Source: Clostridiales bacterium (GTDB lineage Bacteria; Bacillota; Clostridia; Oscillospirales; Oscillospiraceae). From it: 10,623 nucleotides of DNA. The notes under the pieces are model-generated. The model had not been told where the DNA came from. It saw nothing but the letters and a program-made list of their open reading frames with translations, and did no database searches. Of this stretch, positions 1 through 6,334 are shown one piece after another (the first letter of the stretch is position 1; the number at the start of each line of letters is the position of its first letter). Made by a program: the position numbers and the translations under genes. The stretch lies in NCBI GenBank assembly GCA_019420945.1, contig JAHZGF010000074.1, positions 1 to 10,623 of the forward strand, in the 5' to 3' direction.

Positions 1-1
1 T

Positions 2-124
2 ACATATGACTGCGGCTCATTTGTGGTGAATGGAACAGCAGTTGTAGGAAAGGAGCAGAATAATCCTTATAACCGCTGGAAATCAACACAAAAAGGAGCT
101 GATTTATATGAAATCGATATTTGA
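2..124 (+). CDS. 3' end of an unidentified gene upstream of tnpV (partial at window edge)
   Basis: An open frame enters from the left edge and runs 40 codons to a TGA at 122-124, overlapping the tnpV start at 108 by 17 bases. The visible tail reads TYDCGSFVVNGTAVVGKEQ and then continues with an NPYNRW segment. I do not recognise the family. The first 55 bases of this stretch recur base for base at 7234-7288. There the frame is closed by TAA just after GKE, so only this copy keeps the longer tail. The perfect DNA conservation, compared with about 90% protein identity in the adjoining TnpV genes, could mean that the DNA (leader or promoter) is under selection instead of the peptide. It is uncertain whether this is a real protein. 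Confidence 0.3.
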   Translation, partial: TYDCGSFVVNGTAVVGKEQNNPYNRWKSTQKGADLYEIDI

Positions 125-410
125 GCAGATGGGCGGCACTTACCGTCAGGAGGGCGATTATCTCATTCCAAACCTTGCACTGCCAGAGGAACCGGAATAC
201 CAGATTGGCAAGTATGGGCGTATGCGCCGCAGCTATCTGAAAGAACATCGTCCTGTTCTCTACGCAAACCTGCTCACAAGCGGAACGCTGCATCGGCACC
301 TCGCCGAGATCGACCAAGCCTGCAACGAGCGCATGGAAATCATCGTTTCCGATATGGCAAGGCAGGAAGATGTGACCGAAGCGCTCAAAGCCGCCGACCA
401 GATGGAATAG
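108..410 (+). CDS. tnpV: TnpV-family transposon protein, C-terminally truncated copy 1
   Basis: TnpV is a small protein of unknown function encoded just downstream of the TnpX serine recombinase in Tn4451-type elements. This copy starts at ATG 108, preceded by an AAAGGAG ribosome site at a good distance. It matches the intact copy at 7340 in 90 of its 100 residues, including the FEQMGGTYR start and the IGKYGRMRRSYL segment. The intact copy is 123 aa. Here the codon for Trp101 (TGG in the other copy) is TAG, and within a few codons the sequence changes to antiporter coding sequence. The last 23 residues, including the charged RRMNNIRSRAEEIVL segment, are therefore missing. This may be a decayed relic whose 3' end was lost at a recombination junction. 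The family call is firm; function is unknown. Confidence 0.8.
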   Translation: MKSIFEQMGGTYRQEGDYLIPNLALPEEPEYQIGKYGRMRRSYLKEHRPVLYANLLTSGTLHRHLAEIDQACNERMEIIVSDMARQEDVTEALKAADQME

Positions 411-851
411 GTGCGCCGCATTCTGGTGACGCTGCTGGTGGCCTCCCTGTGCGGCCTCATCCGTGCCTACGGCGGCTTCGAGAGCATCCTCGCCTTCATC
501 CGCCGGGTGTTCCGCGGCAAGCGGGGCGGCCAGCTGGGCATCGGCCTGCTGGTGGGCCTCATGGATATCGCCACCGCCAACAACACCGTGGCCATCGTCA
601 TGGCAGGCCCCATCGCCAAGGAGGTGGAGGAGGAATACGGCATCAGCCCCAAGCGCTCCGCCTCCCGGCTGGACACCTTCTCCTGCATCTTTCAGGGCAT
701 CATCCCCTACGGCGCCCAGATGCTGGTGGCCATTTCCACCTGCGCAACCCTCGGCTACGCCATCAGCGCCTTTGACATCATCCCCCTGCTGTTCTATCCC
801 TTCCTGCTGTGCCTGTCCAGCCTGCTGTTCATCCTGTTTGACAAGAAATAA
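411..851 (+). pseudogene. NhaC-family Na+/H+ antiporter, C-terminal fragment
   Basis: The frame encodes the last 146 or so residues of an NhaC-superfamily membrane antiporter, a family that swaps cytoplasmic protons or organic anions for Na+ across the inner membrane. Recognisable parts are a glycine-rich helix with GLIRAYGG, then DIATANNTVAIVMAGPIAK, and LDTFSCIFQGIIPYGAQ, typical of the C-terminal half. Several hydrophobic helices follow, ending in FILFDKK. Full members are roughly 450-500 aa, so about two thirds is missing. The fragment begins directly after the TAG of the truncated tnpV and in the same reading frame. There is no ribosome site before the GTG at 411. It is a different subfamily from the complete antiporter at 3711-2284. 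It is probably not expressed as a working transporter. Confidence 0.75.
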
Positions 852-876
852 AGCGTCTCATTTCGTGTGCTTACAG

Positions 877-910
877 CGAGAGCCCACCTTCTCAAGAAGG
901 TGGGCTCTCG
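877..910. terminator. Strong hairpin, probable bidirectional terminator
   Basis: Arms CGAGAGCCCACCTTCT (877-892) and its exact complement (895-910) are separated by two bases, giving a 16-bp near-continuous palindrome. It lies 26 bases after the antiporter fragment stop and between convergent genes, so it could end transcription from both sides. No long T run follows on either strand, which weakens the intrinsic-terminator reading. A dispersed palindromic repeat is the alternative. Confidence 0.6.
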
Positions 911-1102
911 GCGTAATGCTTCCGCGATACCTGTATGACGCGGTGCTGTGGCCGCTGTCCACTGAAATCGCCATGTAAAAAAGACAGCTTCCAAGGGATA
1001 TAGGTTTAAGCGCGGCAAATGCTCCGGCACACACTCTGCCAGAAGCCGCCGGTTGGCTCCCCCTTATTCTTCCTTCAGGTGCTCCTCCATCGTTTACAGG
1101 TA
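911..1102. other. Intergenic gap, no gene seen
   Basis: Together with 852-876 this forms the 251-base gap between the antiporter fragment and the converging MalY-type gene. I see no coding sequence. On the minus strand a T6 run lies near 975-980, without a convincing hairpin before it. Otherwise nothing is recognisable. Confidence 0.5.
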
Positions 1103-2287
1103 TTACTGAAGCGACAGACCGTTGATCGCCTTTTCCATCTGCTCCAGAGCCTTTGTCAGGGTACACCGGGGACAGGCCACATTCATGCGCAGAAAAGCCT
1201 CACCCTGTTTACCGAATTCATAGCCGGCGCAGAACGCCACCTTGGCCTCATTGATCATGAAATGCTCCAGCGCCATGCCCCGGTAGGGCAGCTGGGAGCA
1301 GTCCAGCCAGACCAGATACGTACCCTCGGAGGGGATCATACGGATCTGAGGAATGCGCTCCCGCAGGAACTGATCCAGATACGCCTTGTTGTCGGAGACG
1401 TAGGCGATGGCCTGATCCAGCCACTCCTCGCCGTCGTTGTAGGCGGCTATGAGGGCGGCCATGCCGAAGATGTTGTCCAGCCGCGTCTGGGCAATGGACA
1501 TCTCCTCGTTGAACTTGCACCGCAGGTCGTCGTCCGCCAGCACCAGGGTGGCCATACCCAGTCCGCCCAGATTGAAGCCCTTGTTGGAGGAGTAGCAGAC
1601 CATGGAATGGCGCAGCACCTCCTCGCCCAGCAGACCAAAGGTGGTGTGGGGATGCTCCGGCGGCACGAAGTCGCAGTGGATCTCGTCCACCAGCATGAAG
1701 ATGTTGTGCCGCAGACAGATCTCCGCCACGCCCTCCAGCTCCTGACGGGTCCATACCCGGCCGGTGGGGTTGTGGGGGCTGGAGAGCACCAGTACCTTCA
1801 CGCCGGAGGCAGCCTTGGCCTCCATATCGGCGAAGTCAAAGGTGTAGCGCCCATCCTTCCAGACCAGCGGCGTCTCTACCAGCTTCCGGCCGCCCCGGGT
1901 GACCATGTCAAACAGCGGGTCGTAGTTGGGCATGGGTACCATGACCCTGTCGCCGGGCTTGGTGAGGATGCGCAGCATCACGTTCATGGCGTAGATCACG
2001 CCGGGAGGCGCAAAGGCCAGATGCTCATAGTTGACCTCAAAGCCATGGCGCTTTTTCAGCCAGCCCATCACCGCGTCATAATAGGGCTGCTGGCGCACGC
2101 CGTAGCCGTAAACCGGATGGGCGGCGCGCTTCTGCACAGCCTCCACGATGCAGGGAGCGCAGGCGAAATCCATGTCCGCCACCCACATGGGGATCACATC
2201 GTCCCGGCCGAAATAGTCCATATCGCAGTCCCACTTAAAGGAGAAGGTATTTCTGCGATTGATGGGGGTATCAAAATCGTATCTCAT
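1103..2287 (-). CDS. MalY/PatB-type PLP-dependent C-S lyase or aminotransferase
   Basis: This is a fold-type I pyridoxal-phosphate enzyme of the MalY/PatB branch. Known members split cystathionine or cysteine to pyruvate, ammonia and a thiol; some act as aminotransferases. From the start MRYDFDTPINRR it is 394 aa, normal for the family. Visible hallmarks are WVADMDF (35-41), YGYGVR (60-65), the SSPHNPTGRVW loop (169-179, cofactor Asn173), VDEIHCDF (200-207, Asp201 for the pyridine nitrogen), SSNKGFNLGGLG (233-244, Schiff-base Lys236) and FLRMN (366-370, carboxylate-binding Arg367). The frame is open upstream to 2320, but the ATG at 2287 is preferred: it matches the family N-terminus and overlaps the antiporter stop as ATGA, suggesting coupled translation. 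Cytosolic. It is cotranscribed with the antiporter. The substrate cannot be read from sequence. Confidence 0.9.
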   Translation of the reverse strand: MRYDFDTPINRRNTFSFKWDCDMDYFGRDDVIPMWVADMDFACAPCIVEAVQKRAAHPVYGYGVRQQPYYDAVMGWLKKRHGFEVNYEHLAFAPPGVIYAMNVMLRILTKPGDRVMVPMPNYDPLFDMVTRGGRKLVETPLVWKDGRYTFDFADMEAKAASGVKVLVLSSPHNPTGRVWTRQELEGVAEICLRHNIFMLVDEIHCDFVPPEHPHTTFGLLGEEVLRHSMVCYSSNKGFNLGGLGMATLVLADDDLRCKFNEEMSIAQTRLDNIFGMAALIAAYNDGEEWLDQAIAYVSDNKAYLDQFLRERIPQIRMIPSEGTYLVWLDCSQLPYRGMALEHFMINEAKVAFCAGYEFGKQGEAFLRMNVACPRCTLTKALEQMEKAINGLSLQ

Positions 2288-3711
2288 ACAGCGCCACCGA
2301 CCAGTGCAACGACGATCCACAGAATGATGGACACTGCCGCCGCCAGCAGCGCATAGGGCAGCTGGGTGCGGACGTGGTCAATGTGGTCGCAGGCGGCGCC
2401 CAGAGAGGAGAGCACCGTGGTGTCGGAAACGGGGGAGCAATGGTCGCCGAACAGACCGCCGCTGACAACGGCGCCCACAGCGGCGTAGACCAGCGTACCC
2501 AGCTGACCGCCGGTGAAGGAGTAGGCCATGGGAACGGCGATGGGAATGCAGATAGCGAAGGTGCCCCAGGAGGAGCCGGTGAAGAAGGAGATCACGGAGC
2601 CCGCGATGAAGGCCACAGACAGGAACAGGGCGGGGGTCATCCAGCTCTCGCAGACGCCCAGCAGGAAGTCGGCGGCGCCCATGGACTTGGTGATGGTGTT
2701 GATGCAGTAGGCCAGAGCCAGGATCAGCGTGGCGGACATGACGCTCTTCATGCCCTGCACGGCGGTGTTCACCAGATCGGTCACACTCTTGAACACCTTG
2801 CGGATGCTCAGCTCGATGGACATATAGATCACGGTGATGATGAAGCACTCCAGGATCTTCACGCCGCCCTTGGCGATGTACGTCCAGATGGCGGTGGCTA
2901 CCAGAATAATGATGGGGATCAGGAAGTCCAGCATGACGTTGGGCTTTACATCACTGTCGTTGCCCTTCTGCAGCTCCTCCAGCTCGGTGCCCATCATGGG
3001 AACGGCGCCGTCACGCAGCAGCTTGCCGGTGGTGCGGGCGCGCTGCTCCGCCTTGCGCATGGGCCCGAAGTCGGGGAAGATCTCCAGTGCGGAGAGTAGT
3101 GTGATGAGCACCATCAGAATCGCGTAGAAGTTAAAGGGGATGGCGCTGATGTAGACGCTCACGCCCTGCTCGTTAGAGGTCACAGGGCCGCCCAGATCCG
3201 CCACCAGACCGGCCACGTAGGCGCCCCATGCCATGAAGGGCATCAGGGTACACACGGAGGCGCAGGTGGAGTCGAGGAGGAAGGCCAGCTTCTCTCTGGG
3301 CACACGCATCTCATCCGTCAAGGGACGCATGACCACGCCGCGCAGCAGGGGGCTCATGTAGTCGTCGATGGTGAACAGGCCGATGAACCAGGTGGCCAGC
3401 TTTACGCTGCGGGGGGATTTCACCTTACCGGCGATCATCTCCGCAAACGCCTTGACCACGCCCGCCTTCATGAAGAACGCGATCATAATGCCGATGAATA
3501 CCTGAATGAGCAGGATCCAGATGAAGTCCTCGTTGCCCAGAGCCTCCTCCGCCAGAGCGGAGAAGCCGAAGGCGGGGTCATGCCCCAGCAGCAGAACGCC
3601 GGAGAGACAGCCCATGAACAGGGCAAAGACCGCGTCCTTCTTCCAAAATGCCAGCAGCAGGGTAAGCGCAAGGGGAATCAATGACAAGATACCGTAGTTT
3701 GCAGCTTCCAT
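2284..3711 (-). CDS. NhaC-family Na+/H+ antiporter, complete
   Basis: A 475-aa multi-pass inner-membrane antiporter of the NhaC superfamily, whose members exchange Na+ for protons or couple uptake and export of organic or amino acids. Hydrophobic helices run the length of the protein, starting at 8-44. Visible family features are TIDDYMSPLLRG (114-125), STCASVCTLMPFMAWGAY (148-165), FFTGSSWGTFAICIPIAVP and the strongly conserved GDHCSPVSDTT (422-432) followed by CDHIDHVRTQLPYAL. A hydrophilic loop carries a KAEQRARTTGKLL segment. The start has an ideal AAGGAGG ribosome site 8 bases upstream (3720-3726). It is the first gene of an operon and its TGA overlaps the start of the MalY-type gene. 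It sits divergent from a YheO/DauR-type regulator, so it may move the amino acid, peptide or product handled by the neighbouring enzymes. The ion and substrate specificity are unknown. Confidence 0.9.
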   Translation of the reverse strand: MEAANYGILSLIPLALTLLLAFWKKDAVFALFMGCLSGVLLLGHDPAFGFSALAEEALGNEDFIWILLIQVFIGIMIAFFMKAGVVKAFAEMIAGKVKSPRSVKLATWFIGLFTIDDYMSPLLRGVVMRPLTDEMRVPREKLAFLLDSTCASVCTLMPFMAWGAYVAGLVADLGGPVTSNEQGVSVYISAIPFNFYAILMVLITLLSALEIFPDFGPMRKAEQRARTTGKLLRDGAVPMMGTELEELQKGNDSDVKPNVMLDFLIPIIILVATAIWTYIAKGGVKILECFIITVIYMSIELSIRKVFKSVTDLVNTAVQGMKSVMSATLILALAYCINTITKSMGAADFLLGVCESWMTPALFLSVAFIAGSVISFFTGSSWGTFAICIPIAVPMAYSFTGGQLGTLVYAAVGAVVSGGLFGDHCSPVSDTTVLSSLGAACDHIDHVRTQLPYALLAAAVSIILWIVVALVGGAV

Positions 3712-3719
3712 TACAAATA

Positions 3720-3784
3720 CCTCCTTAAAAATATAACGCGGGGGGGATGATATTGAGCCTCCCTTCTGATAATTTTGTTATATT
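3720..3784 (-). promoter_or_regulatory. Leader inverted repeat ahead of the NhaC ribosome site
   Basis: In the minus-strand transcript the sequence AATATAAC (3784-3777), at the predicted 5' end, is exactly complementary to GTTATATT (3737-3730), which ends 3 bases before AAGGAGG (3726-3720). Between them a GGGAGG stretch faces a C7 run with one A-C mismatch. The leader could fold into a stem next to the ribosome site. The stem is A/T-rich and partly overlaps the start point, so this is only a candidate. Confidence 0.3.
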
Positions 3785-3788
3785 CCTG

Positions 3789-3817
3789 ATTATAATTTAT
3801 CACACTGCCCTTGTCAA
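3789..3817 (-). promoter_or_regulatory. Consensus sigma-70/A promoter for the NhaC-MalY operon
   Basis: On the minus strand TTGACA (3817-3812) and TATAAT (3794-3789) are both exact consensus, separated by exactly 17 bases. Transcription should start near 3782, giving a leader of about 70 bases before the antiporter ATG. Such a strong core promoter suggests that control is by repression or by the leader. Confidence 0.85.
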
Positions 3818-3937
3818 CCTTGCATAAGTGCCAAGAAGTTTGATAATTTTTTGTCTAAATCGCTGCTTTAAAGGCTCTTTTCGCCTCGCTCTGCAAAAAA
3901 AATGTTATATCCCCGCCGCTTTCCAGCATATTAGGTG

Positions 3938-3966
3938 TTGATTTATCCATTCATTTTCGATATACT
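3938..3966 (+). promoter_or_regulatory. Promoter for the YheO/DauR-type regulator
   Basis: TTGATT (3938-3943) and TATACT (3961-3966) are separated by exactly 17 bases, each a close match to the sigma-70/A boxes. The predicted start near 3973 leaves a leader of about 60 bases before the GTG at 4035. Confidence 0.65.
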
Positions 3967-4034
3967 GACTTTCAGCAGCACTATGTGACAGTTTTTTATC
4001 AGGCAAGAATTATTGTTGAGAAAGTAGGGATACA

Positions 4035-4694
4035 GTGAGCAACTACGCCAGTCTTGAGCGATACATTCCTCTGGTGGAATTTATGGGGAAGATCTGCGGA
4101 AAGAATTATGAGATCATCCTCCATGACGTTTCCACGCCGGAGCGCTCGGTGATTGCCGCCTGCAACGAGCATCTCAGCGGCCGCCGCGTGGGCGACCCCA
4201 TGACGGAGTTGGCCAAGGAACTGCTGCGAACCGGAGCCTATAAGGAGCACGACTATGTGGCCAACTACGAGGGCCGCACCCGGGGAGGCAAGCGTTTCGT
4301 TTCTTCCACCTATTTCATTAAGGAAAAGGGTCATCTGGTGGGGCTGATCTGCGTGAACCACGATGTGGAAGATATTCTGGTGCTCTCGGAGCATCTTTCT
4401 AACCTGCTTCATTCCTTTTCTCTTCCGCAAGAGGAGGAAAGCTCCGCCTATACCGAAAACCTGGATGATTCCATCCCGGAGCTGTCCAGCAATCTGATCC
4501 ACTCCACCATCCTCGGCTATGGTATCCCCTCCGATGCCATGCATACCGCCGACAAGCTGGAGATACTCCGCTCTCTGGAAGCGCAGGGCGTATTCCAGAC
4601 CAAGGGCTCCATCGGACAGGTCGCCAGGGAACTGCACATCTCCGAACCCACGGTCTACCGCTACCTGCGGCGTATCCGCAGCGAAGCAACATAA
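4035..4694 (+). CDS. YheO/DauR-type transcriptional regulator (PAS-like + HTH)
   Basis: A 219-aa DNA-binding regulator of the YheO/DauR type. An N-terminal PAS-like domain (about 8-113) reads IPLVEFMGKICGKNYEIILHD, then the conserved STYFIKEKGHLVGLICVNHD. A C-terminal helix-turn-helix (about 175-215) is preceded by LRSLEAQGVFQTKGSI and contains VARELHISEPTVYRYLRRI. In the known member DauR the protein represses a D-arginine use operon; YheO-type proteins generally sit beside amino-acid genes. The start is GTG at 4035 with a modest AGTAGGG upstream, fitting the family N-terminus. The gene diverges from the NhaC-MalY operon across 323 bases holding two good promoters and repeated TGATAA sites, so it likely controls that operon and itself. 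The ligand is unknown. Confidence 0.88.
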   Translation: MSNYASLERYIPLVEFMGKICGKNYEIILHDVSTPERSVIAACNEHLSGRRVGDPMTELAKELLRTGAYKEHDYVANYEGRTRGGKRFVSSTYFIKEKGHLVGLICVNHDVEDILVLSEHLSNLLHSFSLPQEEESSAYTENLDDSIPELSSNLIHSTILGYGIPSDAMHTADKLEILRSLEAQGVFQTKGSIGQVARELHISEPTVYRYLRRIRSEAT

Positions 4695-4742
4695 TCTTCC
4701 GCCGCGGCGCTTCACCCGCAGGCGGGACGCTCTGACGTCTCG

Positions 4743-5024
4743 ATGCATAAAGCGGCCGGCCACGGCTACGGCGTTCTGACAAAGACCCCAGAGCTTGTCC
4801 GCGAGGAGATCGAGGGCATGATGGCCGAGGCTGTGGCGGCGGCAAAAACAGCCGCACCTCCGGTACTTCCCGATCACTTCCACGTGGAGGTCACCTATGT
4901 ACACCATTATGACGCCTATGGATGCTCCCACTATCCCGGCGCCAGCCTCATCTCTCCCACCACCGTGGCCTTTGATGCCGATGATTACGGTGATGTGCTG
5001 CGCTTTTTCTACTTTGTGATCTAA
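4743..5024 (+). pseudogene. M55 (DppA-like) D-aminopeptidase, C-terminal remnant
   Basis: The 93-aa frame resembles the C-terminal third of family M55 peptidases such as DppA, zinc enzymes that remove N-terminal D-amino acids. It has a conserved HKAAGHGYG stretch, a helical region with TPELVREEIEGMMAEAV, then the end domain with FHVEVTY, YPGA, and FDADDYGDVLRFFYFVI. Full members are about 270 aa; the N-terminal zinc-binding residues are absent. The frame is open back to the TAA of the regulator (4692-4694), and similarity may begin a few codons before the ATG, so a deletion seems to have removed the gene's first two thirds up against the regulator stop. It cannot be catalytic. It ends 18 bases before the asparaginase gene. 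The family call rests on pattern resemblance. Confidence 0.65.
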
Positions 5025-5042
5025 GAAACGTAGGTATATGCT

Positions 5043-6050
5043 ATGGCTGTTATTGCCTATCAATACCGCGGTGATCTGGTGGATCAGATCCACCGGGGAC
5101 ATATCGCGGTAACGGATCACACAGGCAAGATCCTTTGGAAGCTCGGTGATCCGGAGCGTCTTACGTTTGCCCGCTCCTCCGCCAAGCCCCTTCAGGCGAT
5201 CCCCGTGGCAGAAAGCGGTGCGCTGGAGCATTATGGTATTACCCCGCAGGAACTGGCCGTCATCTGTTCCTCCCACAACGGAGAGCCCTTTCATGTAAAG
5301 GCCGTGGAGAGCATCCTGCACAAGGCAGGTCTCTCCCCTGATCAGCTGTGCTGCGGGTCGGAATACCCCATGTATGTCCCCGCCGAGGACGCCTTGAAGA
5401 TCGCCGGCATCCCCCGGGCGCCCATCTACTGCGACTGCTCCGGAAAGCACGCCGGTATGCTCATCACCGCCCGCCATTTAGGGGAGTCTTTGGAAGGCTA
5501 TACTGCTTTGGAGCACCCCGTCCAGCAGCGTATCCTCTCGGTGTTCGCTGAAATGTGCGGCGTAGAGACCTCCGATGTCCAGTTGGCCGTGGACGGCTGC
5601 GGCGTTCCGGTCCACGCGCTGCCCCTTTACCGGCTGGCACAGGGCTACGCCCGCATGTCCCTGCCCACGCTTTTTGACCCCACCCAGGCCGCTGTCCTCC
5701 GGCGCATCACATCCGCCATGACAGCACATCCGGAAATGGTGGCGGGAACCGGTCGCATCTGCACCCAGCTGATGGCCGCCTTCGACGACCGAATCTTCTG
5801 TAAATCAGGCGCCAGCGCATTCTATGCCGTGGGCATCAAGGATAAGGGGATCGGCATTGCCCTCAAAATGGAGGACGGCGCCTCCTCCATCGTCCCGTAT
5901 GCCATCCTCTCGGTTCTCACCCAGCTCGGCGTCATCACGCCGGAGGAAGCCTGTTCTCTGCCCCGCTACCACGACAAAAACCTTTACAACAACCACCACG
6001 CCGTCGTGGGCCGCACCGAGCTGGCCTTTCAACTGGAGCAGCTCTGCTAA
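5043..6050 (+). CDS. L-asparaginase, Rhizobium etli type (class 3)
   Basis: Hydrolyses L-asparagine to aspartate and ammonia; probably cytosolic, as no signal peptide is seen. At 335 aa it is full length for the R. etli AII-type family, which is unrelated to E. coli-type asparaginases. All catalytic landmarks of the R. etli enzyme ReAV can be placed with a constant three-residue offset: Ser45 and Lys48 in ARSSAKPLQ, Ser77 in CSSHNGE, Cys132, Lys135 and His136 in CDCSGKHAGM, Asp184 and Cys186 in AVDGCGVP. A further lysine, Lys254, lies in FCKSGASAFY. The zinc-binding and nucleophile region thus looks intact. The ATG at 5043 has only a weak GTAGGT site in front. It follows the M55 remnant by 18 bases, suggesting an old operon for peptide or amino-acid breakdown under the upstream regulator. 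It is the last gene before the mobile-element junction. Confidence 0.92.
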   Translation: MAVIAYQYRGDLVDQIHRGHIAVTDHTGKILWKLGDPERLTFARSSAKPLQAIPVAESGALEHYGITPQELAVICSSHNGEPFHVKAVESILHKAGLSPDQLCCGSEYPMYVPAEDALKIAGIPRAPIYCDCSGKHAGMLITARHLGESLEGYTALEHPVQQRILSVFAEMCGVETSDVQLAVDGCGVPVHALPLYRLAQGYARMSLPTLFDPTQAAVLRRITSAMTAHPEMVAGTGRICTQLMAAFDDRIFCKSGASAFYAVGIKDKGIGIALKMEDGASSIVPYAILSVLTQLGVITPEEACSLPRYHDKNLYNNHHAVVGRTELAFQLEQLC

Positions 6051-6126
6051 CGGCACGGACTGCACGCAAAACAGAGCGCATCTGTCCTCTTGCCAGAAAG
6101 CAGCATAAACAAAACCACCCGCTTAT
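6051..6126. other. Junction between metabolic block and conjugative-element sequence
   Basis: No gene is seen. GC-rich metabolic coding sequence stops at 6050. Reading backward from 6127, the frame of the element protein stays open only to a TAA at 6106-6108, so the breakpoint probably lies between about 6109 and 6124. No target duplication or terminal repeat is visible. Confidence 0.55.
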
Positions 6127-6324
6127 ATGCTCTGCCGTAAGTTCGGCGTGGATGTGAAGAACTTCGCCATTGACCGTATTCCGGAGGAGCTGGCGGGCAA
6201 GTCCCCTAAGGAAATTCGTGCGGAGCTTTCCAAGACCCGTTCTGCGATGAGCGAGATCGGCTCTCGTGTGTCGGAGGAAATCTACCGTCGCCGAGCAGAC
6301 CGAAGCAAAGATCAGGAAAGATGA
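6127..6324 (+). CDS. C-terminal tail of a conjugative-element protein (ArdC/LtrC-like, probable)
   Basis: The 65-residue tail begins MLCRKFGVDVKNF and continues with a charged helical region (SPKEIRAELSKTRSAMSEIG, then RVSEEIYRRRADRSKDQER). This resembles the extreme C-terminus of the large ssDNA-binding/zincin proteins (ArdC/LtrC type) found upstream of virD4 in Tn1549-like elements. In those, the tail follows a metallopeptidase-like domain that is missing here. The ATG at 6127 is likely an internal methionine, because no ribosome site precedes it. The stop lies 10 bases before the next small gene, as in an intact element operon. It is probably a non-functional fragment; the family name is a resemblance call. 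Confidence 0.45.
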   Translation: MLCRKFGVDVKNFAIDRIPEELAGKSPKEIRAELSKTRSAMSEIGSRVSEEIYRRRADRSKDQER

Positions 6325-6334
6325 GGTGTGAGCG

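Larger units (their letters stand above)
1..420 (+). repeat. Direct repeat copy 1 (leader + tnpV 5' part)
   Basis: This segment is repeated in the same orientation at 7234-7652. Bases 1-55 are identical to 7234-7288. The next 50 or so differ by a few substitutions and a one-base length change, and the tnpV parts encode 90% identical protein. Similarity fades around 410-425: both copies still share GATGGAAT and CGCCG, then become unrelated. The repeat may extend left of the window. Confidence 0.85.
3767..4001. promoter_or_regulatory. Four TGATAA candidate operator sites in the divergent region
   Basis: TGATAA occurs at 3767-3772 and 3841-3846 on the plus strand (both within TGATAATTTT) and at 3797-3802 and 3996-4001 on the minus strand. 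One site lies just downstream of the predicted NhaC start point, one between its -35 and -10 boxes, one upstream of its -35, and one in the leader of the regulator gene. A dyad TGATnnnn...ATCA overlaps the NhaC -10 box. The layout is as expected for binding by the divergently encoded regulator; this is inference. Confidence 0.4.

Noticed and set aside
2288..2320. Upstream ATG extending the MalY-type protein by 11 residues
   Set aside because: The extra residues are unlike the family start and lie inside the antiporter gene; the ATGA overlap at 2287-2284 is the better start.
1019..2356. Long plus-strand open frame opposite the MalY-type gene (445 codons)
   Set aside because: It is the GC-rich shadow of the minus-strand gene; the translation is rich in His, Gln and Gly with no family resemblance.
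5078..5094. 17-bp palindrome (GGTGGATC around one base) near the start of the asparaginase gene
   Set aside because: Arms of only 8 bases built from common GATC/CACC codons; too short to call an operator without conservation evidence.
3999..5477. Long minus-strand open frame (492 codons) across the regulator, M55 remnant and asparaginase
   Set aside because: It runs antisense to three recognisable proteins and through their promoter-proximal region; no domain is seen in it.
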